DNA of 64,000 nucleotides, taken from positions 1-64,000 of the forward strand of contig JAFKFK010000024.1 in assembly GCA_017307275.1 (NCBI GenBank). The letters are read 5' to 3'. Both the position numbers and the translations under genes were made by a program. This document shows, in pieces, positions 17,738 through 27,468 of the stretch (positions are counted from its first letter, which is position 1; each line of letters opens with the position of its first letter). The DNA comes from Alphaproteobacteria bacterium. GTDB lineage: Bacteria > Pseudomonadota > Alphaproteobacteria > Reyranellales > Reyranellaceae. The notes below the pieces were generated by a model that saw only the letters and a list, made by a program, of their open reading frames with translations, was not told where the DNA came from and ran no database searches.

Positions 17738-18259
17738 ATGCAGCTCTATTCACCCATGTCGACGACGCCGAAGCGCAAGGCGTTCCGCGCGCCGCCGCTC
17801 GCCGGCCTCGACGGCGCGCGGATCGGCATTCTGGAAAACGGCAAGCTCAACGCCGAGGAGATGCTGAACGAAGTGGCGCAGCTCTTCGTCGAGCGTCACG
17901 GCTGCACCGTGCGCATGCTGTCGTCGAAGTCCAACGCCAGCGCCCCCGCCCCTTCGCCCACGCTGGTGAAGCTGGCGCAGGATGTCGACTTCGTCGTCAC
18001 CGGCCTGGGGGATTGAGGGTCCTGCTCAACGTGCAGTCTGCACGACGGAATCACCTTCGAACAACTCGGCAAGCGCGCGCTCGTGATCTGCACCACACCC
18101 TTTGAGGTGACGGCGAAGAACATCGCACGTGTGCTCGGCCTGCCCGACTATCCCTTCGTGAAGGTCCAGCACCCCATCGGAAGCTGCACCCTACCCGAAC
18201 TCAAGACGCGCGCCGAAAAGGCTTACGAACAGGCATTGCCGATCTTGTTGGGGCCCTGA
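17738..18259 (+). CDS. UGSC-family selenoprotein (in-frame TGA read as selenocysteine)
   Basis: ATG 17738 (AAGGAG seven bases upstream) opens a frame that meets TGA at 18014-18016 and continues open, in the same frame and with the same GC-rich third positions, to TGA 18257-18259: 173 codons. With TGA as selenocysteine the protein reads VTGLGD-U93-GSCSTC, exactly the U-G-S-C motif that names the family; C96 and C99 follow. The remainder, LVICTTPFEVTAKNIARVLG and HPIGSCTLPEL, is clearly folded coding sequence. A stem-loop just after the TGA (18030-18044) resembles a bacterial SECIS. The redox motif suggests an oxidoreductase acting with the preceding gene. Selenocysteine insertion needs selA/selB/selC/selD elsewhere in the genome. 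The alternative, a 92-residue truncated pseudogene, is less likely. Confidence 0.85.
18017..18046 (+). promoter_or_regulatory. bacterial SECIS-like hairpin
   Basis: Thirteen bases after the TGA selenocysteine codon, CGTGCA (18030-18035) pairs perfectly with TGCACG (18039-18044) across a GTC apex. The apical part GCAGTCTGC is strikingly like the GCAGGTCTGC apex of the Escherichia coli fdhF SECIS, including the exposed GU that SelB recognises, and the distance from TGA to the loop is about the same (17-18 bases). The hairpin lies inside the coding sequence, as bacterial SECIS elements do. Confidence 0.75.
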
Positions 18260-18265
18260 CCCCTC

Positions 18266-18358
18266 CGCCTCGTAAGACGAGGCACCTCCCCATTTGAATG
18301 GGGAGGCGAAGAAACCTCCTCCCCATTCAAATGGGGAGGTGTCGCCGTAATCGGCGAC
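18266..18358. repeat. cluster of four palindromes between convergent genes
   Basis: Four hairpins follow one another: CCTCGT-AAG-ACGAGG (18268-18282); a 22-bp palindrome beginning CCTCCCCATT at 18285-18306; its reverse-oriented copy at 18318-18339; and GTCGCCG-TAAT-CGGCGAC (18341-18358). The two 22-bp units are exact reverse complements. The arrangement looks like a REP/BIME-type mosaic element and probably also stops transcription from both the selenoprotein gene (+) and the ABC exporter (-). Confidence 0.7.
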
Positions 18359-18388
18359 GGAAGGGTCATCTCCCCTCTACAAAGACAA

Positions 18389-20149
<1,761 letters not shown>

Positions 20150-20177
20150 GCCGCTGCCCTCACGAGGCCTGCCCCGC

Positions 20178-20483
20178 TCATGGGGCCGACCAGTGGATCG
20201 GGAAGCCGAACTCCGCCGACAGGACCTCCAGCAGGTCGCCGCCGCCGCGGGTATCCAGCCACTTCCCGGCCTCGGCCGCGAAGGCATAGTGCCGGGCGCC
20301 GCTGCGGGGCGAACTCAGCCAGACTTGCCGGGTGGGTGCATGTTTATTGACGATCCAGGTGCCCTCATCGCCCTCGACGGTGAGCACCCCGCCCTGCAGC
20401 TCGGCGTCGGCATGGTCGGCAATCGCCTCCTCGAGCGTGACGAGCAGGCTGTCGGCAAGGCTTTCAAAGGCTGAATCGGTCAT
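20178..20483 (-). CDS. cyaY: iron donor protein CyaY (bacterial frataxin)
   Basis: 101 residues, the normal frataxin length. An N-terminal acidic helix (MTDSAFESLADSLLVTLEEAI, with ADHADAE) provides the iron-binding acidic ridge; the sheet follows with GGVLTVEG, GTWIVNKHAPTRQVWLSSP and GARHYAF, then the C-terminal LLEVLSAEFG. CyaY binds iron and modulates IscS in Fe-S cluster assembly. ATG 20483 corresponds to the family start; a 13-residue extension is not family-like. It is divergent from rpmE (128 bp between them). Confidence 0.88.
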   Translation of the reverse strand: MTDSAFESLADSLLVTLEEAIADHADAELQGGVLTVEGDEGTWIVNKHAPTRQVWLSSPRSGARHYAFAAEAGKWLDTRGGGDLLEVLSAEFGFPIHWSAP

Positions 20484-20611
20484 GATCCGGGCCGGTCTAC
20501 AGGCCACGGAAGGCCCGGACAACCGACTTGTGGCCGCGTCCCCGGGCCTGTATACCCCCGGCCCTGTCGCGGGCCGGTCGGAATCGGCCCTGAGCGCGCT
20601 GGAGAAGGTTT

Positions 20612-20920
20612 ATGAAAGAGAAGATCCACCCGGACTACCACAAGATCACCGTGGTGATGACCGACGGCACGTCCTTCGAGACGAAGTCGACCTGGGGCAA
20701 GGAAGGCGCGAGCCTCCGCCTCGATATCGATCCCAAGACGCATCCGGCCTGGACGGGCGTGCGCCAGAGCATCGACCGTGGCGGTCGCGTGCAGCGCTTC
20801 AAGGATCGCTTCGGCATGACCGGCTCGGCCACCGCGGCCATGGGCGCCGGCACCAAGGCGTCGGGCGCCAAGGCGGACGCGGAAGCAACGCCGGCTAAGG
20901 GCGCAGCCAAGAAGAAGTAA
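20612..20920 (+). CDS. rpmE: 50S ribosomal protein L31
   Basis: [42 protein letters not shown] and [12 protein letters not shown] match L31. The zinc-binding cysteines of the C+ form are absent, as is usual in alphaproteobacteria, so synthesis is zinc-independent. Residues ~75-102 are an Ala/Lys/Thr-rich disordered tail ending AAKKK that lengthens the protein beyond the usual ~75-80 residues. A GC-rich hairpin starts right after the stop. Confidence 0.93.
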   Translation: MKEKIHPDYHKITVVMTDGTSFETKSTWGKEGASLRLDIDPKTHPAWTGVRQSIDRGGRVQRFKDRFGMTGSATAAMGAGTKASGAKADAEATPAKGAAKKK

Positions 20921-20940
20921 GGCCCGGTTTTCTCCGGGCC
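20921..20940 (+). terminator. hairpin downstream of rpmE
   Basis: GGCCCGG (20921-20927) pairs with CCGGGCC (20934-20940) around the loop TTTTCT. It begins at the first base after the rpmE stop. No long T tract follows, so it may be a weak terminator or an mRNA-protecting stem. Confidence 0.5.
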
Positions 20941-20979
20941 TCTGCTACACTCACGCCGCGATACCCAACGGGAGGCGGC

Positions 20980-23025
20980 GTGGTGAAGTCTGTACGAGTT
21001 GTCTGTGCGCACGATTGTCCTGACATGTGCTCTCTCATTGCACATGTCGATAACGGCAAGGTGGTGCGTGTACAGGGCGACCCCGACCATCCCTATACGG
21101 CAGGCTTCGCCTGCGGCAAGGTCAACCGCGACGCCGATCTGGTGAACTCGCCGGAGCGCATCGCGACGCCCTTGCGCCGCAGCGGCCCCAAGGGTTCGGG
21201 CCAGTTCACCCGCATCACCTGGGACGAAGCGCTCGACGAGATCGCAGCGCGCTGGAAGGCGATCATCGCCGAAAGCGGCCCCGAGGCGATCCTGGGTTAC
21301 GCCTACTCCGCCCATCAGGGCCTGATGAACCGCGGGCTGGTCGGCGGCCTCTTCCATGCGCTCGGCACGTCGCGGCTCCAGGCCGGCACGGTCTGCGACA
21401 CCTGCTGCGAGACGGCATGGGACGTCACGGTCGGTCCGGTGGGCGGCGCTGATCCCGAATCGGTCGTGCATTCCGACCTCGTCGTGTCGTGGGGCGCCGA
21501 CCTCGCGGCGACCAACGTGCACTTCTGGGCCCTGGCCGAAGCGCAGAAGAAGCAGCGCGGCATGCCGATCGTCGTGATCGATCCGCGCCGCACGCGCAGC
21601 GCCAAGGCGGCCGACCTCTATCTGCCGATCCGCATTGGCACCGACGCTGCCCTCGCGCTGGGCGTCATGCACATCCTGGTGCGCGACGGCCTCGCCAACC
21701 GCGATTACATCGCCAAGCACACGCTGGGCTTCGACAAGGTCGAACGCGACGTGCTGCCGAGGTTCACGCCGGAGCGCACCGCCGAGATCACCGGGCTCTC
21801 CATCGCGGACATCGAGAAGTTCGCCGCGATGTACGGCAATGCCAAGGCTGCCCTCATCCGTCTCGGCGAAGGCATGACCCGCCTCGTCAATGGCGGCCAG
21901 GCACTGCGGACCGTGGTGCTGCTGCCGGGCGTCACCGGCCACTACGCGGTGAAGGGCGGCGGCTCGCTGCTGCTGACGGCGGCGTCGTGCGATCTCAACT
22001 ACGCCGCCGTGCGCAAGCCTTCGGGCCCGGCGACGGCACGCATGGTGAACCACCTGCGTCTCGGCGAAGAACTCCTCAACATGAAGGACCCGCCGCTGCG
22101 CGCGCTCTATGTCTCGGCCAACAACCCGGCCGTGACCTGCCCCGAGGTGCACAAGGTGCAGAAGGGTCTGATGCGCGAGGACCTGTTCACCGTCGTGCAC
22201 GACCCGTTCATGACCGACACCGCGCGCTACGCCGACATCGTTCTGCCGGCCGCGAGCTATCTCGAAACCGACGATCTCTATCGAGCTTATGGCGCCTACT
22301 GGATGCAGTGGGGTCAGAAGGCCGCGGAGCCGGCCGGCGAAGCGCGCTCCAACTTCCATGTCGCGCAGGCGCTGGCGCAGCGCATGGGCGTGAAGGACCG
22401 CATCTTCACCCTCACCCCGCGCGAGGCGGCCGAGGAGCTGTTCAAGGGCGCGACCGGTCCGGCCGCCAAGGCCGATCCGCAAAAGCTCTTTGCCGGCGAA
22501 CCGCATCACATCGCGCACGACTGGGACGGCCAGCCCTTCAAGACGCCGTCGGGCAGGCTGGAGTTCTACTCCGAGCAGCTCGCCAAGCAGGGCCTGTCGC
22601 CGGTTCCCGACTGGCAACCCGATCCGATCGAGGAAGCGGACGCCAAGAAGTGGCCGCTGCGCCTGCTGACCGCGCCGGGCTACTTCCAGGCGCACACGGC
22701 GTTCTCCGGCGTCGGCTTCCTGCGCAAGCGCGAGGGCCAGCCCTTCTGCATCCTGCATCCCGAGGATGCCGCCAAGCGCGGCCTCAAGGATGGCGACCAG
22801 GTGCGCGTGTTCAACGAGCGCGGCGAGGTCGGCCTGATGCTGAAGGTCGTCGACGAGGTGCAGCCCGGCGTGCTGCTGGTCCCCGGCCAGCGCCCGACCT
22901 CCGAGGCGGTGTCCGGCACGATCAACATGCTCTGCTCCGACCGCTACACCGACATGGGCGAAGGTGCCACCTACCAGAGCACCTTCCTCGACGTCGGCCC
23001 CTGGAAGGCACAGGCGGCGGCTTAA
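20980..23025 (+). CDS. molybdopterin-dependent oxidoreductase (DMSO reductase superfamily), second copy
   Basis: 681 residues, same superfamily and overall plan as the gene at 603-2714. CAHDCPDMC with ACGK ~28 residues later binds a [4Fe-4S] cluster; VCDTCCETAWDVTVG lies where the molybdenum ligand and its neighbours occur; LVVSWGADLAATN, VVIDPRRTRSAKAADLYLPI and RIGTDAALALGVMHILV bind the bis-MGD cofactor; LLTAPGYFQAHTAFSG starts the C-terminal cofactor barrel. No signal peptide. GGGAGG precedes a tandem GTG-GTG start. It stands alone after rpmE, without small subunits. Substrate unknown; formate, polysulfide and N- or S-oxides are family precedents, none specifically supported. Confidence 0.85.
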   Translation: MVKSVRVVCAHDCPDMCSLIAHVDNGKVVRVQGDPDHPYTAGFACGKVNRDADLVNSPERIATPLRRSGPKGSGQFTRITWDEALDEIAARWKAIIAESGPEAILGYAYSAHQGLMNRGLVGGLFHALGTSRLQAGTVCDTCCETAWDVTVGPVGGADPESVVHSDLVVSWGADLAATNVHFWALAEAQKKQRGMPIVVIDPRRTRSAKAADLYLPIRIGTDAALALGVMHILVRDGLANRDYIAKHTLGFDKVERDVLPRFTPERTAEITGLSIADIEKFAAMYGNAKAALIRLGEGMTRLVNGGQALRTVVLLPGVTGHYAVKGGGSLLLTAASCDLNYAAVRKPSGPATARMVNHLRLGEELLNMKDPPLRALYVSANNPAVTCPEVHKVQKGLMREDLFTVVHDPFMTDTARYADIVLPAASYLETDDLYRAYGAYWMQWGQKAAEPAGEARSNFHVAQALAQRMGVKDRIFTLTPREAAEELFKGATGPAAKADPQKLFAGEPHHIAHDWDGQPFKTPSGRLEFYSEQLAKQGLSPVPDWQPDPIEEADAKKWPLRLLTAPGYFQAHTAFSGVGFLRKREGQPFCILHPEDAAKRGLKDGDQVRVFNERGEVGLMLKVVDEVQPGVLLVPGQRPTSEAVSGTINMLCSDRYTDMGEGATYQSTFLDVGPWKAQAAA

Positions 23026-23032
23026 CGCCGGA

Positions 23033-23056
23033 GGCGCGCCACTCCGGTGGCGCGCC
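23033..23056. terminator. bidirectional terminator hairpin
   Basis: GGCGCGCCAC (23033-23042) and GTGGCGCGCC (23047-23056) form a perfect 10-bp stem with a TCCG tetraloop, between two convergent genes. Confidence 0.6.
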
Positions 23057-23068
23057 CCTCAGCCTGCC

Positions 23069-23479
23069 TCAAATCGCGAGCCGAACGAGCGGCTCCAGTT
23101 GTTCGCCGCGTTGTGCGGCGCGCAGAGGCGCGGTGTCGGTGTAGACGCGCTCCTCCACGATCCTGCCGTCGAGCAGCCGGAACCTGTCGACGCCCCGCAT
23201 GTCGAAGCGGATGCCGCCGCGCACGCGCGTGGTCTGCCATTCGACCACCACCACATCGCCGCGCCATGTCCAGCCGAGGAGTTGCCAGACGAGATCGGGC
23301 GCGACCTCGTTCACGAAGTCGGTGAGCCGGCCGAACTCCTTGCCAGCCACCGGCCGGTCGTAGAGCGGCGAGTGCAGCACGCCGTCGGGATGCCACAGCG
23401 CCAGGAACGCCTCGCCGTCGCGCGCCGCCCACGCGGCGGCAAACTTCGTTACGAATTCTTGAACATCCTGATCGGTCAT
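23069..23479 (-). CDS. NTF2-like/SnoaL-like fold protein
   Basis: 136 residues with the cone-shaped NTF2 fold pattern: an N-terminal helix pair (VQEFVTKFAAAWAARDGEAFLALWHPDGVLHSP), then VTxxx-type strands VVVVEWQTTRV, FDMRGVDRFRLLDGRIVEERVYTD. Such proteins are small hydrolases, isomerases or ligand binders; the sequence gives no catalytic residue I could name with confidence. It is monocistronic or followed by the quinol-monooxygenase-like gene upstream on the same strand (92 bp apart). Confidence 0.7.
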   Translation of the reverse strand: MTDQDVQEFVTKFAAAWAARDGEAFLALWHPDGVLHSPLYDRPVAGKEFGRLTDFVNEVAPDLVWQLLGWTWRGDVVVVEWQTTRVRGGIRFDMRGVDRFRLLDGRIVEERVYTDTAPLRAAQRGEQLEPLVRLAI

Positions 23480-23571
23480 CGCCCTGCTCCATTGCTCTTG
23501 CGAAGAAGCTAGGGAGCGACGACCGAACGGTCTGGCGGAGTCCGGACTCTATGTCTGCCCGAACCCTCGGA

Positions 23572-23883
23572 TCACACGAAGCGGTGCTGCGTGCGGACGC
23601 GGTTGGCGAGCTTGGGCACCGCTTGGCCCACGATCAGCGTCTTGAAGTGGTCGGTCTGCTGATGATCGGCGAAGGCCGCCTCGTCCTTGAAGACTTCGTA
23701 GAAGAAGAACTTCTCGGGCTCGGTGAGCGACTGATGGATCTGGAAGGCATGCACGCCCGGTTCCTGCTGCGCCTGCGGCAGGAACTGGCGGACGATGGCG
23801 GCGACGGCATCGGTTTCGCCAGGCATGGCTTCCCAGAAGGCGGTGACGATCAGCCCGTCTTTCAGCGCGTGAAGATTGGTCAT
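23572..23883 (-). CDS. ABM-family putative quinol monooxygenase
   Basis: 103 residues forming a dimeric ferredoxin-like barrel: LIVTAFWEAMPGETDAVAAIV, then EPGVHAFQIHQSLTEPEKFFFYEVFKDEAAFADHQ and HFKTLI. The spacing of the two halves and the FFFYEVFKDEAAFxxH block are typical of antibiotic-biosynthesis-monooxygenase/YgiN-like proteins, which oxidise quinols or polyketides without cofactor. ATG 23883 follows GGGAGAA and removes a 35-residue non-family extension. Function in this strain unknown. Confidence 0.75.
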   Translation of the reverse strand: MTNLHALKDGLIVTAFWEAMPGETDAVAAIVRQFLPQAQQEPGVHAFQIHQSLTEPEKFFFYEVFKDEAAFADHQQTDHFKTLIVGQAVPKLANRVRTQHRFV

Positions 23884-23994
23884 GTGAGTTCTCCCGTCGA
23901 AGGTTGACGGGAGCGTTCTATCGGGCGGCGCATGGCCGTCGTTTCGGCCACGGTCGAAATTGGCCTTATCGACGGCGGCACCCGGCAAAGATGT

Positions 23995-24022
23995 TTGGCA
24001 ATCGTGTCGCGTCGGGTATGGT
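23995..24022 (+). promoter_or_regulatory. sigma-70-like promoter for the large surface protein
   Basis: TTGGCA (23995-24000), a 16-bp spacer and TATGGT (24017-24022) lie 82 bp before ATG 24104, in the 220-bp divergent gap. Inference from consensus only. Confidence 0.3.
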
Positions 24023-24103
24023 CACATGGAGTGAAGAAGAAATCGGCCGAACAACCAAGACAGGGTGGGCGATCGATTCTCTATGGGTGGTGGAGACTCG
24101 ACC

Positions 24104-27100
24104 ATGGCAAACACGGTAATGAATGTCGCCCTGAGCGACGCCTATAAGGCTACCCTGACGCAAGGCGGGTCCGGCAACGGCATCTATGCCTGGGCCTTCG
24201 CCTTCGACGGCACGCCGGCGACCAAGCTCACGCAGGTCGAGCTGGTCACCAACGGCGTCGCGGCGGTCAACCCGCAGCTCGATCTTACCCAGGGCGACGG
24301 CACCTTCCTGTCCGGCACCGTCTATTTCGTCGTCCAGCAGACCGCGGGCACCGGCATCGCGCCGCTCGATCCCAGCACGATCACACAGCCCGGCAGCCTC
24401 TATTTCGAGGACGCGATCGCCAGGAACTATCGCTACGACGTGGTCGAAGCCACGATCTCGAACGCTCCTGCCGACGTCGCCGACATCACCAGCATCGTCC
24501 AGTTCGGTTCGACCCTCTCGATCTCGGCAAACGGCGTGACGCGCGGCTACAACACGAGTGCCGCCGATATCTACGCCGCCCTGCAGAACAACCTGCCGGC
24601 CGGCACCGAGCACTACACCTTCGCCGGGACGCCGCTGAACCAGTTGCGCGAGGCCCTGCTGGCCGGCAGCAACCTGCCCAACAATCCGGCCAACGTCTCG
24701 GCCGACTGGGCAGCCTACGTCACCAAGTTCCAGGGCATCGCCGACCAAGTCTACCTCGCCTCCTACTTCAACGGTGTCGCCGCCAGCGGGACCACGCCGG
24801 CCGCGCCGCCGAGCCTCTCCTACTACGGCGTGAGCTACGACAGCACCCGGGACATGTTCTGGCTGACGCCTGAGACGATGACCGGCGTCACCACCACGCA
24901 GGGCGTGATCGGCATCACTTCGACAGAACTGCAGCAGAACATCTACGCCCAGACCGGCACGCTCAACATCTACGCCAACAAGGGCGACGCGACCCCCACC
25001 CAGACCTTCAACACCTTCACGCCCAACAACGCCTGGGGCGACATCACCAAGTACTTCGTCGCGGGTTTCGATGCCGGCTACTGGGGCGGCAAGGCCAACT
25101 CGCCCAACCCGACGATCAAGGAAACGATCAGCTTCAACCAGACCTGGAACTGGGACGCGCCCTACAGCTACGCCGCCATCAACGCCCCGGCAGGCACCAA
25201 CAACTACGGCTACACGAACACGCTCGGCACCGGGACGGGCACGCCCGGCCCCGGCCGGCAGATGTTCTACGATCCGCTGGCCGCGACCTTCGTGAAAGCC
25301 GGCAATGCCTACGGCTACTCCTATTCCGACCTGCTCTCGACCGGCGGCACCAATCCGCAGCTCAGCCTGTGGAGCGGCAACGCGAACGTGTCGTCGATCA
25401 ACGTCACGCTGTTCGACTTCAACGAAACCCCGACCGGCTACGCTCCGCAGGCCGGCGTTCCCTACATCTCCGGCGCCCTGCCGATCCCCACGACCACGCA
25501 CAGCACCAACACCTTCATCTTCGACATGTCGGTGGCGGGCACCTTTGCGCCGAAGGCCGGCGCGCCGATCACCTTCGGCATGTATGCCCCCGGCGACGCC
25601 CATGCCGACAGCAAGGGCTTCATCCGCATGGATGTGTCGTCGTCGTCCTCCCCCAACTACGGCAATTACTATCAGATCGTCCCCGACGCGACGCTGGGCT
25701 GGAAGCTCGACGCCACCAACCCCTACACCGCGACCGGCGGCTTCGCGATCAGCAACGTCTTCATGCCGTCGGCCGGCGCCACCGGCTGGTACCAGCTCAC
25801 GATCGGCAGCGGTACACTCGGCAAGACGTACAACATGTACGTTCAGGGCACCGAAAGCACGATCACGACCGCCCAGATCGATGGCGGCGCGGCCGCGTTG
25901 ATCAGCCCGAACAATACCGCCAAGTTCTCGACCAATGGCGGCGGCACGGCCATCACCTACGATCCGATCTATTTCTCCACCGCCAATCCGACCCCGCCAG
26001 CGCCACCGAAGAACTTGGATGCGCCCCAGGTCGGCTTCGACCAGGGCGGCACGTTCGTGCCCATTGCCGACCCGACCAACATGCTGCTGGGCAGCCTCGC
26101 CTTCAGCTCCACGCCGGGAACGAGCAACGTCCTGCCGCCCAACAACGTCGCCGAGCTGACGATCGCCAACCTCGCCAATCCGAACTGGGTCATGACGCCC
26201 ATCGTCACGCAGGCGACCGCAAACGGCGACTGGCACACGGCGATGAGCACGCAGTTCGGCAACGGCAGCTACACCGCCTTCATGCAGCAGTATCTGCCGC
26301 AGGACTGGGGCCTCACCAACCCGGTCGGCGAGGCCACCAAGCTCGTCGACTTCAGCGTCAACCTCGCCACCTTGCCGCTGGTGGCGGCGAGCGGCGGCAC
26401 GGCGGTGTCGCTCACCCCCGGCGCTCCCGGCACCACGGCCGGCAACTGGATCGACCTCGTGGTCTCCAGCTCGACCCTGAAGAACGGCACGCTGATCGCC
26501 TATGCCACCGACGCCGCCGGCAACATGCTGAATCGCGACGGCAGCGGCACCACCACCTCGCTGGTCGACGCGACGCTGGCCAAGATCGGCGCCGTGGCAG
26601 CCGACAACGGGCAGATGTTCTACAGCGGCCAGCAATCGATCTATCTGCCGGCCGGCGACAACCTGAAGTTCGCCATCGTCACCGGCGACGACGTGGTCAA
26701 CATCAATCCGACCACCAGCGTCACCGACAGCGGCGGTGGCACGCTCGCCGTGTCCGTCGCCGGCAGCGGCGGCCAGATCAACTTCTCCGCCATGGTCGAC
26801 AATACGCTGAGCGAAGCCGCGGTGCTGGCCGCCAGCCAGCGCACGACCGACCATGCCTGGGTCTATCTCTCGCAGGGCAGCCAGGTGCAGGTCGACCTGG
26901 CGTGGAGCGGTTCCTACGTCAACACGGTCCACTTCGTGCGCATGGACCAGAACCCGGCCAATACCGAGCAGCTCCAGGTCGGCGGCGTGGCCTACGGCAA
27001 CACCGACGCCTTCCGTGCCGCCATGGCCCAGCACTGGGAGTTCAGCTCGACCCAGGGCAATTCGACCGGCACGTCGCAGGCCCTCTGGACCGTGACGGGC

Positions 27101-27313
27101 GGCGACGGCTACTACGCGCCGGTGCTGGTCAACCAGCTCGGCAACGTGTTCACCATCGACGCCACGACGACGCTGACCGCGAACCCCGACGGCACCACCC
27201 ACGTCCGCGTGTTCGGCCAGAACACCTTCGGCTTCGAAGACATGAACGCCGCCACCCCGGGTGTCGACTTCGACTACAACGACATGATCGTCAGTCTCTC
27301 GCTCCTGTCCTGA
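24104..27313 (+). CDS. large surface/secreted protein with C-terminal DUF4114-like domain
   Basis: 1069 residues, rich in Thr, Ser, Asn and Gly and almost without Cys or Lys clusters, typical of exported proteins. There is no N-terminal signal peptide, so type I secretion or another signal-less route is likely. The C-terminus FGFEDMNAATPGVDFDYND-M matches the calcium-binding DUF4114 pattern (GFEDL...DNDYNDLV). The middle (YDPLAATFVKAGNAYGYSY, LSLWSGNANVSSINVTLFDF) faintly recalls beta-glucan-active proteins, which I do not regard as proof. GGAG lies eight bases before ATG 24104. Secretion ATPase genes are not adjacent. Possible roles: S-layer, adhesin or carbohydrate-binding. Confidence 0.6.
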   Translation: MANTVMNVALSDAYKATLTQGGSGNGIYAWAFAFDGTPATKLTQVELVTNGVAAVNPQLDLTQGDGTFLSGTVYFVVQQTAGTGIAPLDPSTITQPGSLYFEDAIARNYRYDVVEATISNAPADVADITSIVQFGSTLSISANGVTRGYNTSAADIYAALQNNLPAGTEHYTFAGTPLNQLREALLAGSNLPNNPANVSADWAAYVTKFQGIADQVYLASYFNGVAASGTTPAAPPSLSYYGVSYDSTRDMFWLTPETMTGVTTTQGVIGITSTELQQNIYAQTGTLNIYANKGDATPTQTFNTFTPNNAWGDITKYFVAGFDAGYWGGKANSPNPTIKETISFNQTWNWDAPYSYAAINAPAGTNNYGYTNTLGTGTGTPGPGRQMFYDPLAATFVKAGNAYGYSYSDLLSTGGTNPQLSLWSGNANVSSINVTLFDFNETPTGYAPQAGVPYISGALPIPTTTHSTNTFIFDMSVAGTFAPKAGAPITFGMYAPGDAHADSKGFIRMDVSSSSSPNYGNYYQIVPDATLGWKLDATNPYTATGGFAISNVFMPSAGATGWYQLTIGSGTLGKTYNMYVQGTESTITTAQIDGGAAALISPNNTAKFSTNGGGTAITYDPIYFSTANPTPPAPPKNLDAPQVGFDQGGTFVPIADPTNMLLGSLAFSSTPGTSNVLPPNNVAELTIANLANPNWVMTPIVTQATANGDWHTAMSTQFGNGSYTAFMQQYLPQDWGLTNPVGEATKLVDFSVNLATLPLVAASGGTAVSLTPGAPGTTAGNWIDLVVSSSTLKNGTLIAYATDAAGNMLNRDGSGTTTSLVDATLAKIGAVAADNGQMFYSGQQSIYLPAGDNLKFAIVTGDDVVNINPTTSVTDSGGGTLAVSVAGSGGQINFSAMVDNTLSEAAVLAASQRTTDHAWVYLSQGSQVQVDLAWSGSYVNTVHFVRMDQNPANTEQLQVGGVAYGNTDAFRAAMAQHWEFSSTQGNSTGTSQALWTVTGGDGYYAPVLVNQLGNVFTIDATTTLTANPDGTTHVRVFGQNTFGFEDMNAATPGVDFDYNDMIVSLSLLS

Positions 27314-27333
27314 GGCTGAAGACTGAATGCTGT

Positions 27334-27448
27334 CATCTCGCGTGGAGTAACCTCCGCGCGAGACGACAAGGGGGGATCAGGCGGCCGCGCTCGCCCCTAC
27401 TTTACCGTCGCCAGAGCGGCGCCCCTGATGCGGCCGCTGCGGCGGGCC
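27334..27448 (+). repeat. direct repeat copy A, containing a duplicated DUF2252 3' end
   Basis: Starts with an imperfect inverted repeat (CTCGCGTGGAG...CTCCGCGCGAG) and ends with a stretch that, on the reverse strand, reads ARRSGRIRGAALATVK-stop. This is a slightly diverged copy of the last codons of the DUF2252 gene at 28709. The matching copy B is at 28657-28760. The two copies bracket the methyltransferase gene. Confidence 0.75.
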
Positions 27449-27468
27449 AAAACCCAATGACCGGCGGG

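Noticed and set aside
18014..18016. TGA taken as a true stop giving a 92-residue protein
   Set aside because: The frame stays open and coding-like for 80 more codons, the UGSC motif falls exactly on the TGA, and a SECIS-like hairpin follows.
23966..27202. 1078-codon reverse frame opposite the large surface protein
   Set aside because: Antisense shadow with low-complexity Gly/Val/Asp/Arg composition and no family signature.
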